DNA from: Bog-473 sp963756025
Lineage (GTDB): Bacteria; Actinomycetota; Acidimicrobiia; Acidimicrobiales; RAAP-2
Direction: 5' to 3'
Assembly (NCBI GenBank): GCA_963756025.1
Contig: CAVWMF010000001.1
Coordinates: forward strand, 248,001-312,000
DNA length: 64,000 nt
Position numbers and translations under genes: made by a program. Under the pieces are notes generated by a model, which saw nothing but the letters and a program-made list of their open reading frames with translations, searched no databases and had not been told where the DNA came from. Below are positions 11,208 through 20,407 of this stretch, one piece after another. Positions within the stretch are counted from its first letter, which is position 1. Every line of letters starts with the position of its first letter.

Positions 11208-11849
11208 ATGGGCCCGGTGGACGAAGAAGAGGGTCTGAGCAGGGTACTGACCGCTCCCAACCTCATCACGCTCGTCCGGCTCCTCTGTATCCCGTTGTTC
11301 CTGTGGCTGCTCTTCGGCCTGCACCGCCAGACCGCGTCGGCCCTGCTGCTGGCCGCCCTCGGCGCGACCGACTGGATCGACGGCTACGTCGCCCGCCGGT
11401 ACCACCAGGTCTCGACGCTGGGCAAGGTCCTCGATCCCGCCGCCGACCGGATCCTGGTCGGCACCGCTGTCATCGCGGTCATCGTGCACGGGGCGGTCCC
11501 GCTCTGGTTCGGGCTGGCCACCATCGCCCGCGAGGTGTTGGTGTCGGTCATGGTGCTCCTGCTCGCCGCCCTGGGCGCGGCGAGGATAAATGTGTTGTGG
11601 GTGGGCAAAGCGGGAACATTCGCCTTGATGTTCGCGTACCCGGGCTTCCTGATCTCCTATGGCAACGCCGCGTGGCAGGAACCCTTCCGCGTGGCGGCCT
11701 GGGTCTGCGGCATCATCGGCCTGACGTTGGCCTGGATCGCCGCCGCCGGGTACGTGGGGCCCGCCCGCGACGCGTTGCGCTCGGGGCGCGCCGCCCGCCG
11801 CTCGGCGTCGGCCGCCGCCGAGGGTGCGCCGGAGAAAAGCGCGGCATGA
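11208..11849 (+). CDS. CDP-alcohol phosphatidyltransferase (PgsA-type membrane enzyme)
   Basis: 213 residues from ATG 11208 (GTG 11217 is an alternative). The family signature D-x2-DG-x2-AR-x8-G-x3-D-x3-D is complete: DWIDGYVARR, then LGKVLDPAADR. About five hydrophobic helices follow (LLCIPLFLWLLFGL, VGTAVIAVIVHGA, VLVSVMVLLLAAL). It transfers an alcohol such as glycerol-3-phosphate or inositol-phosphate onto CDP-diacylglycerol at the membrane. The place in the gcvH/garA neighbourhood matches the pgsA2-like gene of mycobacteria, but the acceptor cannot be told from sequence. The C-terminal 25 residues are Ala/Arg-rich and cytosolic. Confidence 0.88.
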   Translation: MGPVDEEEGLSRVLTAPNLITLVRLLCIPLFLWLLFGLHRQTASALLLAALGATDWIDGYVARRYHQVSTLGKVLDPAADRILVGTAVIAVIVHGAVPLWFGLATIAREVLVSVMVLLLAALGAARINVLWVGKAGTFALMFAYPGFLISYGNAAWQEPFRVAAWVCGIIGLTLAWIAAAGYVGPARDALRSGRAARRSASAAAEGAPEKSAA

Positions 11850-11860
11850 GCAGGAAGGAA

Positions 11861-11888
11861 GTCCAATGAAGGCAGTCCAATGAAGGCA
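11861..11888 (+). repeat. Perfect 14-bp tandem duplication spanning a start codon
   Basis: GTCCAATGAAGGCA occurs twice back to back (11861-11874, 11875-11888). Each copy carries an ATG. The first ATG (11866) would make a 5-codon peptide ending in a TGA at 11881-11883, which overlaps the second ATG (11880), the gene start used here. AGGAAGG precedes the first copy. Confidence 0.95.
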
Positions 11889-14426
11889 GTGATCATGGCG
11901 GGTGGTGAAGGGACACGCCTGCGCCCACAGACGTCCAACCTCCCCAAGCCCATGCTGCCGCTGGTCGGCCGGCCGATGATGGAGCACATCGTCTCGCTGC
12001 TGCGGCGTCACGGCATCACCGACATCGTGGTCACCGTGGCCTTCTTGCCCAACGCCATCCGGAGTTACTTCGGCGACGGTTCCGAGCTCGGCGTGCGCAT
12101 GGTCTACGCCACCGAGGAGACGCCGCTCGGCACGGCCGGTTCGGTGCGCAATGCCCGGGACGAGCTCACGGAGCGCTTCTTGGTGATCTCGGGCGACGTG
12201 CTGACCGACATCGACCTCACCTCCATGCTGCAGTTCCACGAGAAGAACAACGCCTTGGCCACGCTGGCGCTGTGCGCGGTGGAGAACCCGCTCGAGTTCG
12301 GCATCGTGATCACCCGTGAGGACGGGAGCATCGAGCGCTTCTTGGAGAAGCCGGGCTGGGGGCAGGTCTTCAGCGACACCATCAACACGGGCATCTACGT
12401 CCTGGAGCCCGAGATCTTCGATCTCATCCCCGAGGGCCGGTCCGTCGATTTCTCGGCCGAGGTCTTCCCGGCCGTCCTCGAGGCGGGCGGGCCGATCTAC
12501 GGCTACGTGGCCAACGGCTACTGGGAGGACGTCGGCACCACGGCGGCGTATCTCAAGGCGCACGAGGACATCCTGGACGGCAAGGTCGAGGTGGACATTT
12601 CGGGATTCGAGCTGCAGCCCGGCGTGTGGCTCGGCAAGGGATCGTCCGTCGACCCCTCGGCCCGGCTGGGCGGTCCCGCCTTCATCGGGGAGAACTGCAC
12701 GATCGACGAGCACGCGGTCATCGGGGCCTACACGACCATCGGCGCCAACACCCGCATCGCCGAGCGGGCCGAGGTGCGCCATTCGGTCGTCGGCGGGAAC
12801 TCCTACGTCGGCCCGGCGGCCCGGGTCGAGGGTGCGGTGCTGGGGCGTTCGTGCGACCTGCGCCGCGGGGCCCGCTGCGAGCCGGGCTCGGTGGTCGGGG
12901 AGGGGTGCCTGATCGGGGCGCGCGCCGTGGTCCAGGGCGACGTCAAGGTCTATCCCTACAAGGTGGTCGAGGCCGGGGCGCAGGTCCAGGCGTCGATCGT
13001 GTGGGAGTCGGGGGGCGCCCGCACGCTGTTCGGCGGCGAGGGCGTGCGGGGGATCGTGAACGTCGACATCAGCCCCGAGCTGGCGGTGCGCCTGGCCAAG
13101 GCCTGGGCCTCCTCCTTCGAAAAAGGGTCGGTGATCACGACCTCGCGCGATACGAGCCGGGCGGCCCGGGTCATCAAGCGCGCGCTCATGGTCGGCTGCA
13201 ACTCCGTCGGGGTGAATGTGACCGACCTGGAAGTGGCGACCATCCCCGTGACCCGCCACCACATCCGCACCAGAGGCACCCAGGGTGGGCTCACGGTGCG
13301 CCTGAGCCCCGACGACCCGCAGTCGGTGGCCATCCGCTTCTTCGACTCCCAGGGCCTCGATCTCTCGGAGAACGAGCAACGGCGTATCGAGCGCCTCTAC
13401 CACCGGGAGGAGTTCCGCCGGGTGAGGGCGGGCGACATCGGGGACATCGACTTCTCCCCGCGCTCGATCGAGCACTACACCGCCGACCTGGTCGAGGCCT
13501 TCGACCTGCCGCACTCGTCGCAGACCGAGCTCAAGCTCGTCCTCGATCTCTCCTACGGCGCCGCCAGCTACGTGATGCCCAACCTCCTCTCCAAGGTGCA
13601 CGCCGACGTCCTGAGCATCAATCCGTACGCGCAGACGCCCGGGATGATCTCGGTCGACCCGACCACGAGTGCGGCCCGGGTGGTCCGTTCGGTGCGCAGC
13701 TCGGGCGCCGATCTCGGCGCGGTGATCGACGCCGGGGGGGAGCACCTCACCCTGGTCGACGGGACCGGCCACGTGCTGAGCAACGACGAGGCCCTCATGG
13801 TGTTCCTCGAACTGGTCACGGCGGCGCCGCATGTCGCCAAGGGAGGCCGCGACAAGCCGGTGCGGGTCGCCCTCCCGCTCACCGTCAGCCAGAAGGCCGA
13901 CGAGCTGTGCGCCGCCCGCGGGGCCGAGGTCCTGACCACCGCCCTGTCGTCGTCCAAGCTGATGGAGGCGGCCGACTCGGGCGGCGTGAGCTTCGCGGCC
14001 GATCAGGAGGGCGGCTTCGTCTTCCCCGAGTTCCTCCCTTCCTTCGACGGCGCGGCGGCGCTGATCAACCTCATCGCCCTCCTGGGCCGGTCCGGCGAGA
14101 CGCTGGCCCAGGTGGTGGCCCGGGTCCCCGAGCTGCCGGTCATGCGGACCGAGGTGGAGACGCCCTTCGAGCAGAAGGGCATGGTCATGCGCACGCTCAT
14201 GGAGCAGTTGGGCGAGGAGGGGGCCGAGTTGGTGCTCCTCGACGGCATCAAGGTGATCACCCCGACCGGGTGGGTGCTGGTCGTGCCCGATCCCGAGGAG
14301 CCCACGACGCACGTGTGGGCCGAGGGAGCCGACCGGGCCGACTCCGAGCGGCTCAGCCTGGGCTACGTCGAACGGCTGCGCCAGATGCTGGCGAGTCACG
14401 CCGGCGCCCCCCCCACGGACGAGTAG
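11880..14426 (+). CDS. Mannose-1-phosphate guanylyltransferase / phosphomannomutase-like fusion
   Basis: 848 residues. Residues 1-235 are a nucleotidyltransferase (MAGGEGTRLRPQTSNLPKPM, with the G-x-GTRL-x9-PKP signature; SGDVLTDIDL for metal). Residues 245-365 are left-handed beta-helix hexapeptide repeats (PSARLGGPAFIGENCTID). From 370 on is a phosphohexomutase-like fold. In its first domain the usual catalytic Ser-His loop (TASHNP) is not seen; the equivalent is ITTSRDTSRAARVIKRAL, so mutase activity may be altered or lost. Such fusions supply GDP-mannose or a related sugar nucleotide for envelope glycans. ATG 11880 is the second start in a 14-bp duplication. It follows the pgsA-like gene by 30 bases. 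Confidence 0.85.
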   Translation: MKAVIMAGGEGTRLRPQTSNLPKPMLPLVGRPMMEHIVSLLRRHGITDIVVTVAFLPNAIRSYFGDGSELGVRMVYATEETPLGTAGSVRNARDELTERFLVISGDVLTDIDLTSMLQFHEKNNALATLALCAVENPLEFGIVITREDGSIERFLEKPGWGQVFSDTINTGIYVLEPEIFDLIPEGRSVDFSAEVFPAVLEAGGPIYGYVANGYWEDVGTTAAYLKAHEDILDGKVEVDISGFELQPGVWLGKGSSVDPSARLGGPAFIGENCTIDEHAVIGAYTTIGANTRIAERAEVRHSVVGGNSYVGPAARVEGAVLGRSCDLRRGARCEPGSVVGEGCLIGARAVVQGDVKVYPYKVVEAGAQVQASIVWESGGARTLFGGEGVRGIVNVDISPELAVRLAKAWASSFEKGSVITTSRDTSRAARVIKRALMVGCNSVGVNVTDLEVATIPVTRHHIRTRGTQGGLTVRLSPDDPQSVAIRFFDSQGLDLSENEQRRIERLYHREEFRRVRAGDIGDIDFSPRSIEHYTADLVEAFDLPHSSQTELKLVLDLSYGAASYVMPNLLSKVHADVLSINPYAQTPGMISVDPTTSAARVVRSVRSSGADLGAVIDAGGEHLTLVDGTGHVLSNDEALMVFLELVTAAPHVAKGGRDKPVRVALPLTVSQKADELCAARGAEVLTTALSSSKLMEAADSGGVSFAADQEGGFVFPEFLPSFDGAAALINLIALLGRSGETLAQVVARVPELPVMRTEVETPFEQKGMVMRTLMEQLGEEGAELVLLDGIKVITPTGWVLVVPDPEEPTTHVWAEGADRADSERLSLGYVERLRQMLASHAGAPPTDE

Positions 14427-14482
14427 TCGGCACGGGGTGTCGGGGTGTGACGCAGCCCGGCGGTCCGCTAGCGTCGCACCCC

Positions 14483-14863
14483 ATGAACATTCCAGACGAC
14501 CTCCGGTACTCGGTTGAACATGAGTGGGTGCGAACCGAGGGTGTCCGGGTCCGCGTGGGGATCACGGATTACGCCCAGGACGCCCTCGGGGACATCGTCT
14601 ACGTCGATCTGCCGGCGGTCGGGACCGAGGTCGAGGTGGGTGGGAAACTGGGCGAGGTGGAGTCGACCAAGTCCGTCTCGGAGATCTACGCACCGGTGGC
14701 CGGAACGATCACCGCCGTGAACGACGGCCTCCCCGATGCGCCTGAACGCATCAATGAGGATCCCTACGGGGAAGGGTGGATCTGCGAAGTGGAACTGGCC
14801 GATGCGACCTCCTTCGACGCCCTGCTCGACCCAGCGGCCTACCGCGACCTCACCGCAGGTTGA
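14483..14863 (+). CDS. gcvH: Glycine cleavage system H protein
   Basis: 126 residues. The lipoyl-attachment lysine is in EVESTKSVSEIYAP, with the usual IPDDLRYSVEHEWVR start, ITDYAQDALGDIVYVDLP and the acidic INEDPYGEGWI end. H protein carries the aminomethyl group between P, T and L proteins. gcvT, gcvPA and gcvPB lie about 15 kb downstream in the same direction. It comes 57 bases after the sugar-nucleotide gene and directly before the FHA gene, the same order as in mycobacteria. Confidence 0.96.
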   Translation: MNIPDDLRYSVEHEWVRTEGVRVRVGITDYAQDALGDIVYVDLPAVGTEVEVGGKLGEVESTKSVSEIYAPVAGTITAVNDGLPDAPERINEDPYGEGWICEVELADATSFDALLDPAAYRDLTAG

Positions 14864-14928
14864 GCGCAAAGTCGGCCCTGGCCCCAGGGCCGGGGAAAGA
14901 ATCCGCGCTGTCGAGTACCGTGGTTGCC

Positions 14929-15405
14929 GTGTTCTGTAACAACTGCGGGCATCGAAACCCCGAGGGCGTGAACTTCTGCTCATCGTGTGGCCATGCGCTG
15001 CTCGCGGAGGGCGAGGACGCGACGATCACCCTCCATCCGTCCGACGACAGCGGGGAGAGCTCCGAGGATGAAGCGACCCCCACTCTGGTGGAGATTCCGC
15101 ACGGCGCCGGAGTCCTCGTCGTGACGCGCGGATCGAACATGGGCGCGCGCTACCTCCTCGGTGAGCACATCACCCGGGCCGGTCGCCATCCCGAGAGCGA
15201 CATCTTCCTCGACGACATCACGGTGTCGAGACGCCACGTCGAGATCACGCACATCGACGGCGGCACCTTCATCATTCGCGACGTGGGCTCGCTGAACGGA
15301 ACCTACGTCAACCGCGAACGCATCGACGAGGCCACGCTCCTCCCGGGTGACGAGGTACAGATCGGAAAATTCAAGTTGCTCTATCTGGTGGCGGGAAACG
15401 AGTGA
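14929..15405 (+). CDS. Zinc-ribbon plus FHA domain protein, GarA/OdhI-like
   Basis: 158 residues from GTG 14929 (GTG 14920 also possible). The N-terminus is a zinc ribbon with two Cys pairs (FCNNCGHRNPEGVNFCSSCG). An acidic linker with DEATPTLVEIPHGAG follows, then an FHA domain from residue 65 that closely resembles GarA: AGRHPESDIFLDDITVSRRH and DVGSLNGTYVNRE, then GDEVQIGKFKLLYL. GarA/OdhI binds and restrains 2-oxoglutarate-metabolising enzymes, and is switched off when PknG or PknB phosphorylates an ETTS-type Thr motif. That motif is absent; the Thr residues of EATPTLV are the only obvious substitute. The zinc ribbon is not part of mycobacterial GarA. It overlaps the next gene by GTGA. 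FHA assignment is firm, orthology is likely. Confidence 0.88.
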   Translation: MFCNNCGHRNPEGVNFCSSCGHALLAEGEDATITLHPSDDSGESSEDEATPTLVEIPHGAGVLVVTRGSNMGARYLLGEHITRAGRHPESDIFLDDITVSRRHVEITHIDGGTFIIRDVGSLNGTYVNRERIDEATLLPGDEVQIGKFKLLYLVAGNE

Positions 15406-17174
15406 GCAGCCGCACGTACCTCTCCATCGGAGACGTCCTCACGTTGTTGCGCGAGGAGTTTCCCGACGTCACCATCTCCAAGATCCGTTTCCTCGAGAGC
15501 CAGGGCCTGGTGAACCCCGAACGCTCGCCCTCGGGCTACCGCAAGTTCTTCGAGGCCGACGTGGAGCGTCTCCGCTGGGTCCTGCGCCAACAACGGGAGC
15601 ACTTCCTACCCCTCAAGGTGATCCGTGACCGCCTCGACGCCGGCGACCTGAGCGAAGGCGGAGCCGGGGAGCCGGTGGCCGCGGCGGCTTCCGCTGGTGC
15701 GCCGATCAACGGCAAGGCCTCGGCACGGGCCCATGCGGTGGCCGGAGCCGGGCTCTCGGGGCGCAGCCGCGCCGGCGGACTCGGGGGTACGACCACGGCG
15801 GCCCGCACCGAAGGCCGCAGCGAGGGGCGTGGCGAAGGCCGGACGCACGAGCAGTCGACGCAAGCCGATGACGAGGCCATGGCGCGGATACTGGCGGACG
15901 CATCTCGCCGGGTGGCCCGTGTGCCCGAGAGCGCGCGTCAGCCCGCGCCGCTCCAGGCGGTGCCCGATCCCGGTGCGCCGCACTCGGCCGGTCATACGGA
16001 TGTCCTGAACGTGCCGCGCGAGCACGACGCGGCCGTTGCCGCGGCCACGACCGCCGCCGCGGTCACCGAGGGCCTGCGGGCCGATCCGGATGCACCGCAT
16101 TCCGAGGGGAGCGCCACGATACCGGGAGGTGCCCCGATCCCCGGCCATACCGGTGATGGTGGCGCACAGGAACAACAGGCGTCGCCGCGCCCATCATCGA
16201 CGACCACTCCTGCAGAAGCGGTGCCTGTCGCCACTGAACCTGTCGCCACTGAACCTGTCGCCACTGAACCTGTCGCCACTGAACCTGTCGCGACGGCGCC
16301 GACGGCGATTGCGCCGGCAGCGACAGCGCGTGCCGCGGGCGAGAGCGGGGCAGCCGCGCCCCGTGCGGCGGAATCCGCACCGCAGGCAGCGGCGGCATCC
16401 CCCGCACCGACCTCGGCGCCGCATGCGGCGGGCGGGTCAGGCGCGACAGGAGCGAACGGTCCGACGGATGGCGGCGGCAGTGTCGCCACCGCAGCTGGCG
16501 ACGCAGGTGGGCGCGGCGCATCGAGCCGGGGGTCCGGCGGGCAGAACGCAGGCGCGGGCGCCGGGTCCGACGCCGGTGGTGGTGCCGGGGGCGCGTCGGC
16601 GCGGCCCGAGGGTGGACGCCAGGCCGGCACGGACAAGCGGTCGAGTGGGTCCGGCGGTGCGGGCAGTGCCGCTGCGGGCCAGGGTGGGACGGCGGGGACG
16701 GGCGGGACAGGGGCCCGATCGGCCGGGCCGGCCGCTGAGCGGGGTGGCGGCGCGGCGGGGACGCGCCCGGCCTCGACGTCGGGCATGGTCACCGGGGCCA
16801 GCATGACGAGCGAAGAACTCTGCGCGGCCAGCGGGCTCAGCGAGATCGAGCTGGCCGGGCTCCAGGGCTTCGGGCTGATCGAGCCGACCATGGTGGCCGG
16901 GATCCCGACCTTCGACGAGGATGCGCTGACGGTCGCCAACCTGGCGGCGGCATTCCGCAAGTACGGCATCGAGGCGCGTCACCTGCGTCCCTACCGTAAC
17001 GCCGTCGACCGGGAGATGGGCCTAATTGAGCAGGTCATCATCCCATTACTGCGCCAGCGCAACCCCGAGTCCCGGCAACGGGCGGTGGAGGCCGCAGACG
17101 AGTTGGGGGCCCTCGGGCAGACCATGCGGGCCACGTTGTTGCGGACCGCTCTGCGCCGCCACGTCGGGGGCTGA
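15402..17174 (+). CDS. MerR-family regulator (FtsR-like) with a very long Ala/Gly-rich insertion
   Basis: 590 residues from GTG 15402, overlapping the FHA stop. Residues 4-72 are a MerR helix-turn-helix (LSIGDVLTLLREEFPDVTIS, IRFLESQGLVNPERSPSGYR). The last 125 residues form a second conserved helical region (SEELCAASGLSEIELAGL, AFRKYGIEARHLRPYRNAVD). Between them, about 85-460, lies low-complexity Ala/Gly/Thr/Pro sequence with an ATEPV repeat. Mycobacterial and corynebacterial relatives (FtsR, Rv1828) are about 250 residues, so the insertion more than doubles the size. FtsR activates ftsZ in Corynebacterium; a cell-division role here is by homology. Neighbours are the GarA-like and nuclease genes. 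Confidence 0.88.
   Translation: MSSRTYLSIGDVLTLLREEFPDVTISKIRFLESQGLVNPERSPSGYRKFFEADVERLRWVLRQQREHFLPLKVIRDRLDAGDLSEGGAGEPVAAAASAGAPINGKASARAHAVAGAGLSGRSRAGGLGGTTTAARTEGRSEGRGEGRTHEQSTQADDEAMARILADASRRVARVPESARQPAPLQAVPDPGAPHSAGHTDVLNVPREHDAAVAAATTAAAVTEGLRADPDAPHSEGSATIPGGAPIPGHTGDGGAQEQQASPRPSSTTTPAEAVPVATEPVATEPVATEPVATEPVATAPTAIAPAATARAAGESGAAAPRAAESAPQAAAASPAPTSAPHAAGGSGATGANGPTDGGGSVATAAGDAGGRGASSRGSGGQNAGAGAGSDAGGGAGGASARPEGGRQAGTDKRSSGSGGAGSAAAGQGGTAGTGGTGARSAGPAAERGGGAAGTRPASTSGMVTGASMTSEELCAASGLSEIELAGLQGFGLIEPTMVAGIPTFDEDALTVANLAAAFRKYGIEARHLRPYRNAVDREMGLIEQVIIPLLRQRNPESRQRAVEAADELGALGQTMRATLLRTALRRHVGG
16224..16283 (+). repeat. Four perfect copies of a 15-bp coding repeat
   Basis: CCTGTCGCCACTGAA is repeated four times head to tail and encodes Pro-Val-Ala-Thr-Glu each time, inside the low-complexity linker of the FtsR-like protein. 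A degenerate fifth copy (CCTGTCGCGACG) follows. Perfect identity at the DNA level points to recent expansion. Confidence 0.95.
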
Positions 17175-17208
17175 TCCGGCCCCTCCCTGCGGGCGCTACA
17201 TTTCACTC

Positions 17209-17709
17209 ATGGTCCGAGTGCTTCTCCGTGCGGTCAGGGTGGACCTCCAGACGAATACCCCGGTCCTCCTTCTCCAAGAAGAGGATGGTGAGGGCAGGAC
17301 CCTGCCCATCTTCATCGGCAATCCCGAAGCGACCGCCATCGCCTACGCCATTCAGGGTGTGGCCATGCCCCGGCCGCTCACCCATGACCTCATGAAGGAC
17401 ATGCTGGGCGCGCTCGAGATAAAAGTGGAGCAGGTGCTCATCACCGAGCTCCGTGCTTCGACGTACTACGCCGAGTTGCACCTGCGGCGCGGGGAGGAGC
17501 GGACGATCGTATCGAGCCGGCCGTCCGACGCCGTCGCCGTTGCGGTGCGCACCGAAACGCCCATCTTCGTGGCCGACGAACTGATGGAGTCCGAAGGCAT
17601 CATCCTGGCGATCGAGACGGAAGAAGAGGACGACGAGGTGCCCGAGGAATTGGTGGGGGAGTTCCGCCAGTTTCTCGAATCCGTGCGCCCGGAGGACTTC
17701 GACGGTTGA
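17209..17709 (+). CDS. Bifunctional nuclease family protein (DUF151)
   Basis: 166 residues from ATG 17209. It has the family core: PVLLLQEEDGEGRTLPIFIG, EATAIAYAIQGVAMPRPLTH, LITELRASTYYAELHL and SSRPSDAVAVAVRTETPIF. The C-terminus is acidic (EEEDDEVPEELV). Plant members have been reported with DNase/RNase activity; the bacterial role is not settled. The position after the garA-like and MerR genes matches Rv1829. Its stop overlaps the start of the lipoprotein gene, so they are probably co-transcribed. Confidence 0.92.
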   Translation: MVRVLLRAVRVDLQTNTPVLLLQEEDGEGRTLPIFIGNPEATAIAYAIQGVAMPRPLTHDLMKDMLGALEIKVEQVLITELRASTYYAELHLRRGEERTIVSSRPSDAVAVAVRTETPIFVADELMESEGIILAIETEEEDDEVPEELVGEFRQFLESVRPEDFDG

Positions 17710-18321
17710 TGCGCGCAGGGCGCATCCTGCGCGTGGTGGCGACGTTGGCGTGCGGCGGCCTGATCGCTGCCGCATGTTCGAGCGGCACGCCGAGCTCGAC
17801 GACGACGACCACCACCACGACGGTCCACCGCACGACGACGACCACCGTTGTCGACGCCCACGACGGCGAGCACCACGACGACGACGGGTATCGCTTCCTG
17901 CAAGCAGGTCAGCGTGACGCCGGGACAGACGCAAGGAGCGGCCGGCACCATCATCGGGACGGTCACCTTGACCGCGGTGGGCTCGGGCACCTGCACGATC
18001 GAGGGCTACCCGAATCTCACCCGCTACAACGCGAGCGGTGCCGTCGTGCCCACCACCGTGGTGCAGGGCCTGACCACGCATATCGCGGGTCCCCCGTCCC
18101 AACCGCCGTCGTTGGTCACGCTCGCATCGAGCCAGCAGGCCGAGTTCACCTTCCAGTACTCCGATGTCGTCACCGGCTCGGAGACGAGCTGTGCCGTGTC
18201 CTCGACCTTGTCGGTCACCACCCCGGGGGCGACGAGCCCCTCGACCCCGGTGCCGCTCTCGATCTCGGCTTGTAACAGCGGCACGGTCGACGTCTCGCCG
18301 ATCTACGCCGCCACTTCCTGA
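17709..18321 (+). CDS. Secreted lipoprotein, DUF4232-like (one frameshift)
   Basis: ATG 17709 overlaps the nuclease stop. The first frame gives a signal peptide with lipobox (GGLIAAACSSG) and a Thr-rich linker. After about 17845 the open frame shifts and continues as ASCKQVSVTPGQTQGAAGTI, CTIEGYPNLTRYNASGA, TFQYSDVVTGSETSCAVSS and ISACNSGTVDVSPIY, ending at 18321. Cys-x-n-Cys pairs and the C-T-I-E-G-Y-P stretch fit the DUF4232 beta-sandwich of actinobacterial lipoproteins. The break falls in ACC/GAC repeats. The product would sit on the outer face of the membrane; its role is unknown. Confidence 0.75.
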
Positions 18322-18338
18322 GCGGCGCGTTCACCGCG

Positions 18339-20406
18339 GTGGAAACCGAGTCTCGCGGGTCTCCCGACGCACCGGTCGCTCCGTTCGGGCGTTGGCCCTC
18401 GCCGCTCGATGCCGCGGCGGCCGCGGCGGGAAAGGTCTCGCTGTCGGAGGTCTGCTCCGATGGGTCCTCTGTCTACTGGCTCGAGTCGCGTCCCGCGTGA
18501 CGGCGGTCGTGTCGTCTTCGTCCGCGGCGACGACGAAGGGGTGGTGGATCTCTCCGCACCCGGGGTGAGCATTCGTAGCCGGGTCCATGAATACGGCGGG
18601 GGTGCCTGCTGCCTCGTCCCGTCGCGGCGAGCGGGGCGCCTTCGCCTACGTCGAGGCATCGGACCAACGCGTGTGGTTGCAACGTGGGCCGGGCGAGACC
18701 GCACGCCGCGCTCACGCCCGAACCCCCCGAGGGCGAGCGCTGGGCGCACGGCGGCCTCGGTGCCAGTGCGGACGGTGCGTGGGTGGTGGCGGTGCGCGAG
18801 ATCGCATGTCGCCGGTGCGACAGCGCCGCCCCGGCGGTGCATCGTCGCGCTGGGCACCGGCTCCGCCACCGGTGCCGGCCCGGCCGGCGGCACCGGGTCG
18901 GGGAACGATGGGGAATCGATTCTCGCCGAGGGTCACGACTTCTACGGCGCCCCCCGGCTCGATCCGACCACCCAACGCCTCGCCGTCGTGGCCTGGGACC
19001 ACCCCGACATGCCGTGGGACCGCTCCGCCGTCCTCGTCGTCCCGCTGGCGGTGACGGGCGATGCGGACGGGAACCTCCCGGCTCGTCGCCGGCCGGCGAG
19101 CCGTGGACGGTCGAAGCGGGGTGAGGACGTGTCGGTGGGACAGCCGCAGATGGCAGCGCGACGGCCGGCTGCGCTTCGTCTCGGATCGCCACGGATGGTG
19201 GCAGCCCCACACGCACAGCGGGAGGCCCGACGGTCGGCCTCGCACTGGCATCGACGACGACCGCGGCGGAGTTCCACGGCCCCGATTGGGCCCTGGGCCA
19301 GTGCACGATGGCCGAGCTCGCCGACGGCGTCCTGGTGGCCCGTATGACGTCGGAAGGCCGGGATTCGATCGTACGGATCGTGGGGAGGGGCGAGCCCCCG
19401 CTCGGTGGTGCATCAGCCCTGCGTCTCGATCGCGGCCCTCTGCGCCCACAAGGACGGCGTCGCCTTCATCGGCGCACCGCCCGACGGCCCGGCCACGCGT
19501 CTGGACGTTGGGGCCGCTCCGGTCGGGGCGGCCGTGGCCGAGACCGGCAGCCGCCGTGGCCATCCGTCCTTCGCCGCCGACGCCCTTGGGCCGCCGGCGA
19601 CATCGCAGTCGGAGAGGCCTTCTCTCTCGTCGGGCGATCGGGTCGTCCCGTGCACGGCTTGTTCTACGAACCGGTCCTGGAGGGCACGGCCGGCCCACCC
19701 GGTGCCGCTGCCGCCGCTGCTGGTCCAATGCCACGGGGGCCCGACGGGATCGGTGCAGGCGGGCTACGACGTCGTGGTCCAGTACTTCACCAGCCGTGGC
19801 TTCGCCGTGGCCGCGGTCGACTACGCCGGGAGCGCGGGCTACGGACGGGCCTATCGCCTGTCCCTGTGGGGCCAGTGGGGAGTGGCGGACAGCGAGGACT
19901 GCGTCGACGCCGCCCGGCATCTGGCCGCCGCCGGACGGGTCGACGGATCCGCCATGGCCATCCGGGGCTCGAGTGCGGGTGGGCTCACCGCCCTCAACGC
20001 CCTGGCCGGTGGCGAGGGCTTCGCCGCCGTCGCGTCCTGGTACGGCGTCACCGATCTGCTCGCACTCGCCGAGACCACGCACGATTTCGAGGCGCACTAC
20101 ACGGACCGCCTCATCGGCCCTCTGCCGGCATGCCGGGCGCTCTATCAAGAGCGATCGCCGACCAGGCGGGCGGGCGAAATCAGGGGCTCGGTCCTCCTGC
20201 TCCAGGGGCTCGATGACCTGGTCGTCCCCCCGGCCCAGACCGAGGGGCTCCGCGATGCGCTCGTGGCGCAGGGGCGCCACTGCGAGGTCAGGCTCTTCGA
20301 GGGGGAGGGGCACGGGTTTCGCCGGGCCGAAACCGTGCGTGCCGCCCTCGAGGAGGAGCTGGACTTCTACCTGCGGGTGTTCGACCGGGAAGGCAGCGTC
20401 CCCTAG
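18339..20406 (+). pseudogene. Prolyl-oligopeptidase (S9) family peptidase, broken by many frameshifts
   Basis: Pieces of one protein appear in all three forward frames in the right order. From GTG 18339: APFGRWPSPLDAAAAAAGKV, then GGRVVFVRGDDEGVVD with SRVHEYGGGA (a beta-propeller hallmark). Next come AFAYVEASDQRVWLQ, GERWAHGGLGASADGAWVVA, APRLDPTTQRLAVVAWDHPD and DGRLRFVSDRHGWWQ. The last third is intact and is the alpha/beta-hydrolase domain: VQCHGGPTGS, nucleophile in IRGSSAGG, Asp in QGLDDLVVP, His in EGHGFR. At least seven frame changes are needed. Full length would be about 690 residues, normal for S9 enzymes. Either the sequence is indel-rich here or the gene is dead. All catalytic residues survive, which favours sequence error. 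Confidence 0.75.
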
Positions 20407-20407
20407 A

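Noticed and set aside
12626..14482. Open plus-strand frame overlapping the sugar-nucleotide gene
   Set aside because: Arg/Gly/Pro-rich shadow of the real frame. Only the end from 14483 is coding, and that is gcvH.
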